From Streptomyces sp. Ag109_O5-1 (lineage in GTDB: Bacteria; Actinomycetota; Actinomycetes; Streptomycetales; Streptomycetaceae): a stretch of 64,000 bases of DNA. Below the pieces are notes generated by a model. The model worked only from the letters and a program-made list of their open reading frames with translations. It did no database searches and was not told where the DNA came from. A program made the translations under genes and the position numbers. The stretch spans positions 7,998,001-8,062,000 of the forward strand of contig NZ_RKQF01000001.1 in the NCBI RefSeq assembly GCF_003814875.1, read 5' to 3'. Positions within the stretch are counted from its first letter, which is position 1. Every line of letters starts with the position of its first letter. Shown here piece by piece: positions 15,453-23,683 of this stretch.

Positions 15453-16231
15453 CAGCTCAGCAGTCCCGTGCGCAGTGGTGTGTGCTCGTCGTGGGGGTGG
15501 ACGTGGTCGTGGCCCGGCAGGGCATGCTGGCCCACCGCGCGCGGCGGCGGGCCGTCGTGCAGGACACAGCCGTCGCGCAGGACGACCGCGCGGTCGATCA
15601 GCGGCTCCAGCGGGCCCAGTTCGTGCAGGACGAGGAGGACCGTGGTGCCCTGTGCGACCTGCTCGCGGAGCGTGTGCGCGAGGATCTCCTGGCTGGCCAG
15701 GTCGACGCCCGCCATCGGCTCGTCCATGATCAGCAGCTCGGGTTCGGCGACCAGGGCGCGGGCGATCAGCACCCGCTGGTGCTGGCCGCCGGAGAGCGCC
15801 TCGACGTTGTCCTTGGCCCGGTCCGCCATGCCGACCAGGCCGAGGGCGTGCCGTACGGCCGTGTGGTCGGCCTTGTGGAAGAGGCCGAAGCGGGTGCGGG
15901 AGAGCCGGCCGGAGGAGACGACCTCGGTGACGGTGGCGGGGACGCCGCCCGCGGCGGTGGTGCGCTGCGGGACGTAGCCGATCCGGGACCAGTCGCGGAA
16001 GGTCCGGCGCGGGGTGCCGAACAGGGATATCTCGCCGCCGCTCACCGGCACCTGGCCGACGATCGTGCGGATCGCGGTGGACTTGCCGGAGCCGTTCGCG
16101 CCGAGCAGCGCGACGACCTCGCCGCGGTGCACGGTCAGGTCGATACCGCGCAGGACCGGGCGTGAGCCCAGTTCGGCGGTGACCCCGCGCAGGGATATGA
16201 CGGGCTCGCCGGTCATCTCGTCTCCCGTCAT
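15452..16231 (-). CDS. znuC: Zinc ABC transporter ATPase
   Basis: The 259-residue ATPase powers the zinc importer. Walker A GANGSGKST, Q-loop YVPQRTT, signature LSGGQHQRVLIARAL and Walker B LLIMDEPMAGVD are intact. The C-terminus is unusually rich in histidine (HALPGHDHVHPHDEHT), which is common among zinc transport components and may bind metal. The ATG at 16231 overlaps the receptor gene stop by four bases. Confidence 0.9.
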   Translation of the reverse strand: MTGDEMTGEPVISLRGVTAELGSRPVLRGIDLTVHRGEVVALLGANGSGKSTAIRTIVGQVPVSGGEISLFGTPRRTFRDWSRIGYVPQRTTAAGGVPATVTEVVSSGRLSRTRFGLFHKADHTAVRHALGLVGMADRAKDNVEALSGGQHQRVLIARALVAEPELLIMDEPMAGVDLASQEILAHTLREQVAQGTTVLLVLHELGPLEPLIDRAVVLRDGCVLHDGPPPRAVGQHALPGHDHVHPHDEHTPLRTGLLS

Positions 16232-17184
16232 TTGGTGCCCAGCGCCTGCTGGAGCGCCTTGAGGTTGGCTTCCTGGACCGCGAAGTAGTCCCTGCCGCGG
16301 GACTTGGCGGTGATGCCCTCGACCGGGTCGAGGACGTCCGTCTTCAGTCCGGCGTCGGAGGCGATGGTCTTCGCGGTCTTGTCGCTGACGAGCGTCTCGT
16401 AGAACACGGTGGTGACGCCGTCGGCCCTGGCCATGGTCTCCAGGTCCTTGACACGGGCCGCGCTCGGCTCCGACTCGGGGTCGAGGCCGTTGATGGCCTC
16501 CTCGGTCAGGCCGTAGCGCTCGGCGAGGTAGCCGAAGGCGGCGTGGGTGGTGATGAAGACCTTGGTCCTCGTGTTCGCGAGGCCGTCCTTGAACTGCGTG
16601 TTCAGGTCGTCCAGCTTCTTGACCAGGGCTGCGGTGTTCTTCTTGTAGTCGGCGGCGTGCTTCGGGTCGGCCTTCTCGAAGGCCTTGCCGACGCCCTCGG
16701 CGACCTGGGCGTAGCGCACCGGGTCCAGCCAGATGTGCGGGTCGAGGCCGGTCAGCTCCTCGTTCTTGGAGGTGTCGTGCGAGGCCGCGTGCCCGCCGAC
16801 CTCGTTGCCGTGCTGCTCCAGCGTGGTCAGGGAGGCCGCGTCGACCTTCGTCCCGACGGACGACTGGGCGACCGCGTCGTCGACGGAGGGCTGGAGGTTC
16901 TTGAGGTAGAGGACCGCGTCGGACTTCTCCAGCTGGACGATCTGCTTGGGGCTGATCTCCAGGTCGTGCGGTTCCTGGCCGGGCGATGTGAGACTGGTGA
17001 CGTGGACGTGGCTGCCGCCGATCCGATCGGCGAGGAAGGCCATCGGATAGAACGACGCGACGACGTCGAACTTGCCGGTCTGGGCCGCCGTGGCGTCGCC
17101 GCCGCAGGCGGTGAGGGTCGCCATGCCGAGTGCGGTGACGGTGGCCGCGGTGGCCGCGGGTATGAGGCGGCGTCGTACGTTCAT
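16228..17184 (-). CDS. znuA: Zinc-binding lipoprotein of the ABC transporter
   Basis: The extracellular zinc receptor (ZnuA/TroA family, 318 residues from ATG 17184). The N-terminus is a lipoprotein signal (RRRLIPAATAATVTALGMATLTAC) with lipobox Cys. Motifs FDVVASFYPMAFLADRIGG, EPHDLEISPKQ and DPHIWLDPVR supply metal-ligand histidines, and a short His-containing loop (GGHAASHD) lies between. FITTHAAFGYLAERYGL is also diagnostic. An in-frame ATG at 17193 and TTG at 17202 exist; all three starts are within or next to a Zur-box-like palindrome and none has a clear ribosome binding site. Confidence 0.9.
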   Translation of the reverse strand: MNVRRRLIPAATAATVTALGMATLTACGGDATAAQTGKFDVVASFYPMAFLADRIGGSHVHVTSLTSPGQEPHDLEISPKQIVQLEKSDAVLYLKNLQPSVDDAVAQSSVGTKVDAASLTTLEQHGNEVGGHAASHDTSKNEELTGLDPHIWLDPVRYAQVAEGVGKAFEKADPKHAADYKKNTAALVKKLDDLNTQFKDGLANTRTKVFITTHAAFGYLAERYGLTEEAINGLDPESEPSAARVKDLETMARADGVTTVFYETLVSDKTAKTIASDAGLKTDVLDPVEGITAKSRGRDYFAVQEANLKALQQALGTK

Positions 17185-17198
17185 GAGAGTCATTTTCA
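17184..17198 (-). promoter_or_regulatory. Zur box overlapping the znuA start
   Basis: The plus strand reads TGAGAGTCATTTTCA, which differs at two positions from the symmetric Zur operator TGAAAATCATTTTCA known in actinomycetes. Reading toward znuA it is TGAAAATGACTCTCA, with two bases shared with the ATG at 17184. Binding of zinc-loaded Zur here would block transcription or translation of the znu operon. Confidence 0.75.
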
Positions 17199-17256
17199 AC
17201 AAACATGGAAACCGTTGTCAACAAGCCTGAGTGAGAGGCCGGTAAGCGATACCGAT

Positions 17257-17287
17257 TTGGTCGAGGGGGATCCCCCGCCGGTAACCT
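17257..17287 (+). promoter_or_regulatory. Possible glyS promoter
   Basis: TTGGTC at 17257-17262 and TAACCT at 17282-17287 are 19 bases apart, and the pair lies 83 bases before glyS. A perfect palindrome GGGGGATCCCCC at 17265-17276 sits between them. The boxes match Streptomyces vegetative promoters only loosely. This 167-bp gap also carries the divergent znu promoter. Confidence 0.35.
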
Positions 17288-17369
17288 GAGGCATTCGCTC
17301 TGAAGCACGCTCCGACAGACACCTTCGAGGAGCCGCTTCGTCGCCCGTCGTCGTAATGAAGAGAGCACC

Positions 17370-18752
17370 GTGGCCGCCGACAAGATCGACACCATCGTCA
17401 GCCTGAGCAAGCGCCGTGGCTTCGTATTCCCTTGCAGTGAGATCTACGGTGGCCAGAAGGCCGCCTGGGACTACGGGCCGCTGGGTGTCGAGCTCAAGGA
17501 GAACCTGAAGCGCCAGTGGTGGCGCTACATGGTGACGTCGCGCGAGGACGTGGTCGGTCTCGACTCGTCCGTCATCCTGGCCCCGGAGGTCTGGGTGGCC
17601 TCCGGCCACGTCGCCACCTTCACGGACCCGCTGACCGAGTGCACCGCCTGCCACAAGCGGTTCCGTGCGGACCACCTCGAGGAGCACTACGAGGCCAAGC
17701 GCGGCCGCCTCCCGGAGAACGGCCTGGCGGACGTGAACTGCCCGAACTGCGGCAACAAGGGCCAGTTCACCGAGCCCAAGCAGTTCTCGGGTCTGCTCTC
17801 CACCCACCTCGGCCCGACCCAGGACAGCGGCTCCGTCGCCTACCTGCGTCCCGAGACGGCCCAGGGCATCTTCACCAACTTCGCCCAGGTGCAGATCGCC
17901 TCGCGCCGCAAGCCGCCGTTCGGCATCGCGCAGATGGGCAAGTCCTTCCGCAACGAGATCACGCCCGGCAACTTCATCTTCCGCACCCGCGAGTTCGAGC
18001 AGATGGAGATGGAGTTCTTCGTCAAGCCGGGCGAGGACGAGAAGTGGCAGGAGTACTGGATGGAGCAGCGCTGGAACTGGTACACGGGCCTCGGCCTGCG
18101 CGAGGAGAACATGCGGTGGTACGAGCACCCGAAGGAGAAGCTCTCCCACTACTCCAAGCGCACCGCTGACATCGAGTACCGCTTCCAGTTCGGCGGCAAC
18201 GAGTGGGGCGAGCTGGAGGGTGTCGCCAACCGCACCGACTACGACCTGAACGCCCACTCCAAGGCCTCCGGCCAGGACCTCTCCTACTTCGACCAGGAGG
18301 CCCAGGAGCGCTGGACGCCGTACGTCATCGAGCCGGCGGCCGGTGTCGGCCGCGCGATGCTCGCGTTCCTGCTGGACGCGTACGTCGAGGACGAGGCGCC
18401 GAACGCCAAGGGCAAGCTGGAGAAGCGCACGGTGCTGCGCCTGGACCACCGCCTGGCCCCGGTCAAGGTCGCGGTCCTTCCGCTGTCCCGTAACGCCGAC
18501 CTGTCCCCGAAGGCCAAGGGGCTCGCCCAGGCGCTGCGGCAGAACTGGAACATCGAGTTCGACGACGCCGGTGCGATCGGGCGCCGCTACCGCCGCCAGG
18601 ACGAGATCGGTACGCCGTACTGCGTGACCGTCGACTTCGACACGCTCGAGGACAACGCGGTGACGGTGCGCGAGCGTGACTCGATGAAGCAGGAGCGGGT
18701 GTCGCTCGACCAGATCGAGGGGTACCTCGCCGGGCGTCTCATCGGGTGCTAG
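17370..18752 (+). CDS. glyS: Glycyl-tRNA synthetase
   Basis: A 460-residue class II synthetase of the single-chain (alpha2) type that charges tRNA-Gly. KRRGFVFPCSEIYGGQKAAWDYGPLG is the N-terminal motif 1 region. LRPETAQGIFTNF, then IAQMGKSFRNEITPGNFIFRTREFEQME form motif 2, and a zinc-binding insert has CTACHKRF and CPNCGNKG. The C-terminal anticodon-binding domain follows from about residue 360. GTG 17370 is the start. It is divergent from the zinc operon; the pairing is conserved in streptomycetes as far as I recall. Confidence 0.95.
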   Translation: MAADKIDTIVSLSKRRGFVFPCSEIYGGQKAAWDYGPLGVELKENLKRQWWRYMVTSREDVVGLDSSVILAPEVWVASGHVATFTDPLTECTACHKRFRADHLEEHYEAKRGRLPENGLADVNCPNCGNKGQFTEPKQFSGLLSTHLGPTQDSGSVAYLRPETAQGIFTNFAQVQIASRRKPPFGIAQMGKSFRNEITPGNFIFRTREFEQMEMEFFVKPGEDEKWQEYWMEQRWNWYTGLGLREENMRWYEHPKEKLSHYSKRTADIEYRFQFGGNEWGELEGVANRTDYDLNAHSKASGQDLSYFDQEAQERWTPYVIEPAAGVGRAMLAFLLDAYVEDEAPNAKGKLEKRTVLRLDHRLAPVKVAVLPLSRNADLSPKAKGLAQALRQNWNIEFDDAGAIGRRYRRQDEIGTPYCVTVDFDTLEDNAVTVRERDSMKQERVSLDQIEGYLAGRLIGC

Positions 18753-18787
18753 GCGGTTGAGCGGGTCGGCTTCCGCCCGGCTCGTGC

Positions 18788-18862
18788 CGTGGGCCGGCTG
18801 CAGGTAGGTCGCTGGCTGGTCGCGCAGTTCCCCGCGCCCCTACGGGGCTCGGGGAACTCGGC
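18788..18862 (-). repeat. Dispersed GC-rich hairpin repeat between convergent genes
   Basis: Read on the minus strand this is GAGTTCCCCGAGCCCC, TAC, GGGGCGCGGGGAACTGCGCG, then ACCAGCCAGCGACC. The core (GCGCCCC hairpin, GGGGAACTGCGCGACCAGCC) is the same family as 13971-14043 and 8344-8433. It lies between the stops of glyS and the following gene and could act as a transcription terminator for either. Confidence 0.7.
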
Positions 18863-18864
18863 GT

Positions 18865-19992
18865 TCACAGGTCCAGGTCCACGTACAGCGCCGCGTGGTC
18901 GGAGGCCTCCGTCAGTTTCGACTTCACCGTGTCGAAGGACTTGATGCCGGGCGCGAAGATGCCGCGGGTCTCCAGGCCCACGTGCTGCACCTCGTGCCAC
19001 AGCGGTGGCGGGAGCAGCAGGTAGTCGATCTTGTCCTGGAGCCGGGTGCACGGCTCGTGGGTGCCGGGCTCCCCGTGGTAGGAGGGGTGGCTCATCACGT
19101 CGCGCACACCGGTGACCAGCAGCTCCGCGAGCGCGTCGCTCTCCGGGTCGTCGTTGAGGTCCCCGGCGACCAGGACGTGCGGGGTGCGTTCCGCCGCCGC
19201 CCGGTAGATCTCCGCGACCCGCTTCGCCTGCGCCAGCCGCAGCTCCGGGTCGTCCAGGTACTTGCTCTTCAAGTGGTTGCCGAGGATCACCAGCGGCGAT
19301 CCGTCGAGCTGGATCTCGAACTCGGGGCAGTCCCGGCTGAACAGCCGGTCGGCGGGGTTGTCGGGGTCGGTGTCGAAGATGTGGGACCTGACCGACGTGA
19401 TCGGATGCTTGCTGAGGATCCCGATGTCGATGCCCCGGGGGTCGTTGCCGTCGATCAGCAGGTTGTACGGGTAGGGCCGTCTGCCCAGCGCCTCCGCGAG
19501 GACGTCGTTGTTGAAGCGCTCCAGGGTGAGCCGGTCCTCGACCTCCACCGTCAGCATGATGTCCGCGTCGACCTCCGCGACCACCCGGCCGGTGTTCCGC
19601 ACCATGGTCATGTCGAGGTCGTCCTGCCCGAGTTCGGCCCATCCGGTCCACGAGCCCCGGCCGGTGGCGGTGATGTCCTGGGGGGTCTTCGGCGGCCTGG
19701 CCGTGTCGAAGAGCCCGGTGCGCTTCCCCGGGCGGGACTGGTTGATGACGATCGGCGGCGGCCCCTTCGGGTCGGGGTGCTTCGGGTCGTAGATCTCGTA
19801 CGCCCGGTACGCCGTGACGATCCGGAGGATCTCCGCCTTGTCGGTGTCCGTGTACGTCGGCTTGTCGAGGACGGCGACCAACTTGGCGAAGTCGGCCAGG
19901 ACTTGATCGCGGTCGGCCGGGTTCTCCAGACGGAAGGCAGCGGGCCGGCGGAAGAGGTTCTCCATGTTGAAGGTGGCGATCCGGATGGTCAT
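18865..19992 (-). CDS. Endonuclease/exonuclease/phosphatase-family protein
   Basis: The 375-residue protein has the DNase I-like metal-dependent phosphodiesterase fold. It begins with IRIATFNMENLF, and the metal/catalytic motifs GIDIGILSKHPI, NHLKSK, VAGDLNDDPES and the final SDHAAL follow in the usual order. There is no signal peptide, so it appears cytosolic. ATG 19992 is preceded by GAGGAGGCC. The substrate (nucleic acid, phospholipid or other phosphodiester) cannot be told. Confidence 0.8.
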   Translation of the reverse strand: MTIRIATFNMENLFRRPAAFRLENPADRDQVLADFAKLVAVLDKPTYTDTDKAEILRIVTAYRAYEIYDPKHPDPKGPPPIVINQSRPGKRTGLFDTARPPKTPQDITATGRGSWTGWAELGQDDLDMTMVRNTGRVVAEVDADIMLTVEVEDRLTLERFNNDVLAEALGRRPYPYNLLIDGNDPRGIDIGILSKHPITSVRSHIFDTDPDNPADRLFSRDCPEFEIQLDGSPLVILGNHLKSKYLDDPELRLAQAKRVAEIYRAAAERTPHVLVAGDLNDDPESDALAELLVTGVRDVMSHPSYHGEPGTHEPCTRLQDKIDYLLLPPPLWHEVQHVGLETRGIFAPGIKSFDTVKSKLTEASDHAALYVDLDL

Positions 19993-20166
19993 GGCGGCCT
20001 CCTCGGCGACGCGAGAGCACCGCACAAAACGGCCGGTGGCAGGCGCCGCCGGTGACTGCGCGCCGGCAGTTCCATTCTCGGAGCCGGGGCGGGGTCTGTC
20101 GAACGGAGGGCCGGCTCGGCTTCCGCCGTCCCTCCCGCACCCCGCCCGCCCCGGTGTCGGCCGGGC

Positions 20167-21213
20167 TCAACGGCCCTGAAGCGCCTTCACGTTGTCGCCG
20201 AACGTCCAGTTCTTCGACCCGTCCCAGTTGATCGACCAGGTCATCAGGCCCTTGAGCGAGGTGCCGTAGTGCTTCCAGGCCTGGGAGACGAGGGCCGGTG
20301 TCATGTAGCCGCCGCCCGCGCCCGACTGCGCGGGCAGGCCCGGGACCTGTTTGTCGTACGGCACCTTGACGGTCGTACCCTGCACGACCAGGCCCTTGTT
20401 GAGGCAGTCGGTCTGCGCGGTGAAGCCGGCGACCGTGCCCGCCGGGTACGAGTCGCCGGAGCAGCCGTACATGCTGCCGTTGTAGTACTGCATGTTGAGC
20501 CACCACAGGCGGCCGTTGTCGGCGTACTTCTTGACGATCGGCAGGTAGGCGCCCCAGATCGAGCCGTAGGTGATGCTGCCTCCGGTGACGTACGCCGTCT
20601 CCGGGGCCATCGTGAGCCCGAAGCCGGACGGCATCTGCGCGAGGATCCCGTCGATGATGCGGACCAGGTTGGCCTGGGACGTGGAGAGTTGGCCGATCGA
20701 CCCGCTGCCCACCAGGCCGGTCTCGATGTCGATGTCGATGCCGTCGAAGTTGTACTTCTTCAGGATCGGGACGATCGTCGAGACGAACCTGTCGGCCACG
20801 GTGCTGGAGTTGAGGTCGATGCCCGCGGCCGCGCCGCCGATCGACAGCAGGATGGTCTGGCCGGACGCCTTCGCGGCACACATCTCGGCGGGCGTCGCCA
20901 CCTTCACGCCCGAGTCCATGCCGTCCTCCCAGAGGGCCGTTCCGTCGGAACGGATCACCGGGAAGGCTGCGTTGATCACGTTGTAGCCGTGGGCGGCGAT
21001 CCGGGAGTCGGTGATCGGGGTCCAGCCGAACGGCGGGTGGACGCCGTTGGCCGAGCCGTCCCAGTTCTCCCAGTAGCCCTGCAGCACCTTGCCGGCGGGC
21101 CGGGACTTGACCGCGCAGGTGTCGGCGGCGGACGCGGCGGTGGCCGCGGGGAGCTGGGCGAGACAGGCGGTCGCCAGGGCGGCGGCGAGCAGGCTGAGCG
21201 CGCGGCGGAACAT
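20167..21213 (-). CDS. Secreted GH18 chitinase
   Basis: A 348-residue enzyme hydrolysing chitin. The start ATG 21213 (ribosome binding site GGGAGG) gives a clear signal peptide (FRRALSLLAAALATACLAQLPAATAASA). The catalytic GH18 motif DxxDxDxE is present as FDGIDIDIETG. QTILLSIGGAAAG is the preceding substrate-binding strand, and KGLMTWSINWDG provides the terminal tryptophan. It lacks an added chitin-binding domain, so it is a single-domain enzyme. Paired DasR-type sites upstream suggest induction by chitin or GlcNAc through DasR. Confidence 0.9.
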   Translation of the reverse strand: MFRRALSLLAAALATACLAQLPAATAASAADTCAVKSRPAGKVLQGYWENWDGSANGVHPPFGWTPITDSRIAAHGYNVINAAFPVIRSDGTALWEDGMDSGVKVATPAEMCAAKASGQTILLSIGGAAAGIDLNSSTVADRFVSTIVPILKKYNFDGIDIDIETGLVGSGSIGQLSTSQANLVRIIDGILAQMPSGFGLTMAPETAYVTGGSITYGSIWGAYLPIVKKYADNGRLWWLNMQYYNGSMYGCSGDSYPAGTVAGFTAQTDCLNKGLVVQGTTVKVPYDKQVPGLPAQSGAGGGYMTPALVSQAWKHYGTSLKGLMTWSINWDGSKNWTFGDNVKALQGR

Positions 21214-21299
21214 GCGGGGCCTCCCGGTGGGGGTCGGGGGTGGAGATACGCACGGATACGCACGGACACGCACGGGTGTCGTAGGCATGACAGTGCTCG

Positions 21300-21332
21300 T
21301 GGTCCAGACCTCTCGTCAATAGGTCTGGACCA
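21300..21332 (-). promoter_or_regulatory. Paired DasR-like (chitinase) operator repeats
   Basis: TGGTCCAGACCT at 21300-21311 and its exact complement AGGTCTGGACCA at 21321-21332 are nine bases apart. Each resembles the 12-bp repeats of Streptomyces chitinase promoters and the DasR responsive element (TGGTCTAGACCA core). A TTGACG toward the chitinase gene (21319-21314) lies between the two. The gap between chitinase and the aldo/keto reductase is shared, so both genes could be affected. Confidence 0.75.
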
Positions 21333-21356
21333 GAAAGCGGGGATGCGAGTATGGAA

Positions 21357-21378
21357 TGACAGATATTGAAATCTGTCA
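21357..21378 (+). promoter_or_regulatory. Perfect inverted repeat before the aldo/keto reductase gene
   Basis: TGACAGAT at 21357-21364 and ATCTGTCA at 21371-21378 flank ATTGAA. The 22-bp symmetry and the position 22 bases before the start codon fit a repressor operator of TetR or similar type. The TetR gene at 22492 downstream is a candidate binder; a MarR/HxlR protein elsewhere is equally possible. Confidence 0.6.
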
Positions 21379-21400
21379 GTTGTCATGCCAAGGTGGAGCC

Positions 21401-22423
21401 ATGACGATGCACACCCGCCCCCTCGGATCCACCGGCCCCCAGGTCTCCGCCCTCGCTCTCGGCTGCATGGGCATGTCCGCGCTGTACGGCGAGGCGGACC
21501 GCGCCGAGTCGATCGCCACGATCCACGCCGCCCTCGACGCCGGCGTGAACCTGCTCGACACCGGCGACTTCTACGCCATGGGCCACAACGAGATGCTGAT
21601 CGGCGAGGCCCTGCGCACCGCCCCCGCCGCCCACCGCGAACAGGCCCTGGTCAGCGTCAAGTTCGGCGCCCTGCGCGGCCCGGAGGGCAGCTGGCTCGGC
21701 TACGACGGCCGCCCCGCCGCGGTCAAGAACTTCGCCGCCTACTCCCTCCAGCGCCTCGGCGTCGACCACATCGACGTCTACCGGATCGCCCGCGTCGACC
21801 CGGACGTCCCGATCGAGGAGACGGTCGGCGCCATCAAGGAACTGGTCGAGCAGGGATACGTCCGGCACATCGGCCTCAGCGAGGCGAGCGTGGACAACAT
21901 CCGGCGGGCCGCCGCCACCGCGCCCATCACCGACCTGCAGGTCGAGTACTCGCTGATCACCCGGGACATCGAGCGTGAGGTCCTGCCGGCCACCCGTGAA
22001 CTGGGCATCGCCGTCACCGCGTACGGCGTGCTCTCCCGGGGCCTGATCTCCGGCCACTTCACCCGCGACCGGCAGCTCGGCGCGGGCGACTTCCGGGCCC
22101 ACTCGCCCCGCTTCCAGGGCGAGAACCTCCAGCACAACCTCGACCTCGTCGAAGCGCTGCGCAAGATCGCCGACGAGAAGGGCGTGTCGGTCGCGCAGAT
22201 CGCCATCGCCTGGGTCCTGTCCCGGGGCTCGCAGCACAACGACGACATCGTGCCGCTCATCGGCGCCCGCACCCGCGAGCGGCTCTCCGAGTCGCTGGGC
22301 GCGCTGGACGTCACCCTGGACGCGGCCGAGCTGGCGGCGATCGAGGAGGCCGTCCCGGCGGACGCGGCGGCGGGCACCCGCTACCCGGCCGTGCAGATGG
22401 CGTCCCTCGGCACCGAGCAGTGA
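21401..22423 (+). CDS. Aldo/keto reductase
   Basis: A 340-residue NADPH-dependent carbonyl reductase with the (beta/alpha)8 fold. Visible motifs are TRPLGSTGPQVSALALGCMGM, the tetrad region LLDTGDFYAMGHNEMLIGEAL (Asp, Tyr), VSVKFG (Lys) and the cofactor stretch LIGARTRERLSESLGAL. The catalytic His strand reads DVYRIARVDPDVPIEETVGA, where the usual LHRxD histidine is replaced; a known subgroup of this family has that form. ATG 21401 follows GGTGGAG. The 22-bp palindrome just upstream indicates dedicated regulation. Confidence 0.88.
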   Translation: MTMHTRPLGSTGPQVSALALGCMGMSALYGEADRAESIATIHAALDAGVNLLDTGDFYAMGHNEMLIGEALRTAPAAHREQALVSVKFGALRGPEGSWLGYDGRPAAVKNFAAYSLQRLGVDHIDVYRIARVDPDVPIEETVGAIKELVEQGYVRHIGLSEASVDNIRRAAATAPITDLQVEYSLITRDIEREVLPATRELGIAVTAYGVLSRGLISGHFTRDRQLGAGDFRAHSPRFQGENLQHNLDLVEALRKIADEKGVSVAQIAIAWVLSRGSQHNDDIVPLIGARTRERLSESLGALDVTLDAAELAAIEEAVPADAAAGTRYPAVQMASLGTEQ

Positions 22424-22491
22424 TCATGGCGCACCGGGCGGTGATCACGGCCCCGGGCAGCGTGAACCGCCGTCCGGGTACCGTCTAGGCC

Positions 22492-23082
22492 ATGGCAGCG
22501 ACGTCCCCGCCCCCGACCCTGACCGCCGAGCGCATCCTCGAGGCGACCGAGGAGGTGCTGCGCCGCCACGGCCCGGCCAAGGCCACCGTGGTGGACGTGG
22601 CCCGCGCGCTCGGGGTCAGCCACGGCAGTGTCTACCGGCACTTCCGGACCAAGGCGGCGCTGCGCGAGGCGGTGACCAAGCGGTGGCTGGACCGCACCTC
22701 GGCGGCGTTGTCCGGCATCGTGGCCGAGGACCGGGACGCCGAGGCGCGGCTGCGGGCCTGGCTGCGGGCGCTGTTCGAGGCCAAGCGGCGCAAGGCGGGC
22801 GCCGACCCGGAGCTGTTCGCCACCTACATGGTGCTGGTCGACGAGAACGGCCCGGCGGTCACCGAGCACATCGCCGACCTGACCGGCCAGCTGACCGCGA
22901 TCATCCGGGACGGGGCCGGGTCGGGCGCCTTCACCGCGCCCGACCCGGCCGCCGCGGCCCGCACCGTCTTCCAGGCCACCGGCCGCTTCCACGACCCGGG
23001 CTATGCCCGCGAGTGGGAGCGGCCGGAGGCCGACGAGGACTTCGCGTCGCTGGTGGAGCTGCTGGTGCGCGGCCTCAGGTGA
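22492..23082 (+). CDS. TetR-family transcriptional regulator
   Basis: A 196-residue repressor. The N-terminal HTH reads TAERILEATEEVLRRHGPAK, then VVDVARALGVSHGSVYRHFRTKAALREAV. The C-terminal ligand domain ends in a WERPEADEDFASLVELLVRGLR stretch similar to the YbiH-type subgroup. It lies 68 bases after the aldo/keto reductase on the same strand and may be its regulator. It overlaps the tail of the convergent small gene by eight bases. Confidence 0.85.
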   Translation: MAATSPPPTLTAERILEATEEVLRRHGPAKATVVDVARALGVSHGSVYRHFRTKAALREAVTKRWLDRTSAALSGIVAEDRDAEARLRAWLRALFEAKRRKAGADPELFATYMVLVDENGPAVTEHIADLTGQLTAIIRDGAGSGAFTAPDPAAAARTVFQATGRFHDPGYAREWERPEADEDFASLVELLVRGLR

Positions 23083-23497
23083 CGTCGACCGTCACGGTCG
23101 GGGAGTAGACCTTCTTGCCGACCGCCGCGACCCGCAGGTGCTCGGTTCCCTTCGTCTTGAACGCGGTGGTCAGTGCGTAGGAACTACCGTTCTTGATCTT
23201 CGTTTTCACCTTGAGCGGGACCCACTTGCCGCCGCTCGTCCGGTGCTGGAGCACCAGGGGCCAGCCCACCTTCAGCCCCGCGGTGCGACCGGTGAAGGTC
23301 ACCGGCTCATTGGTCATGACCGAGGGCTTGCTGGCCTTGACCGTGATCGAGGACATGGGGGACGGGGACATCGGAGACGGGGACGGCTTCGGCTTGGTCT
23401 CGGCGGCGAAGGCCCCGGCGCTGCCGGCCGACAGCAGGGCCAGGGAGAGGGCGCCGGCGGCGAGGGCACGGGACATCTGACGCTGAGTGGTGTGCAT
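23075..23497 (-). CDS. Small secreted protein with one Ig-like/PKD-type domain
   Basis: A 140-residue exported protein. ATG 23497 follows AGGAG and gives a clean signal peptide (RALAAGALSLALLSAGSAGAFAA). A KPKPSPSPMSPSPMSS linker follows, then a domain (SITVKASKPSVMTNEPVTFTG, LKVGWPLVLQHRTSGGKWV, LRVAAVGKKVYSPTVTVDVT) with the strand pattern of bacterial Ig-like folds. It has no catalytic motif. Small secreted proteins of this type are widespread in Streptomyces; the function is unknown. Confidence 0.7.
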   Translation of the reverse strand: MHTTQRQMSRALAAGALSLALLSAGSAGAFAAETKPKPSPSPMSPSPMSSITVKASKPSVMTNEPVTFTGRTAGLKVGWPLVLQHRTSGGKWVPLKVKTKIKNGSSYALTTAFKTKGTEHLRVAAVGKKVYSPTVTVDVT

Positions 23498-23683
23498 GGA
23501 GTGCTCCTGTCGAGTGACGAGAGGACGCCTCCAGGCTTGGCCGGGGCGCCCGCGGCGGCGACCCGGGAGGTTCGGGAAGCGGTGACGGCCGCCCTTCGGT
23601 TCCGTAAGGTCCGCAGGTGGCGACATGTGTGCTGACCTCGGGACTCTTACCTCCACTGTCACCCGAATGCCGTAACGGCGGGG

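Noticed and set aside
17203..17369. T-box or other riboswitch leader for glyS
   Set aside because: No specifier-loop or T-box sequence could be seen and the gap is short; only a weak promoter and a GGGGGATCCCCC palindrome are present.
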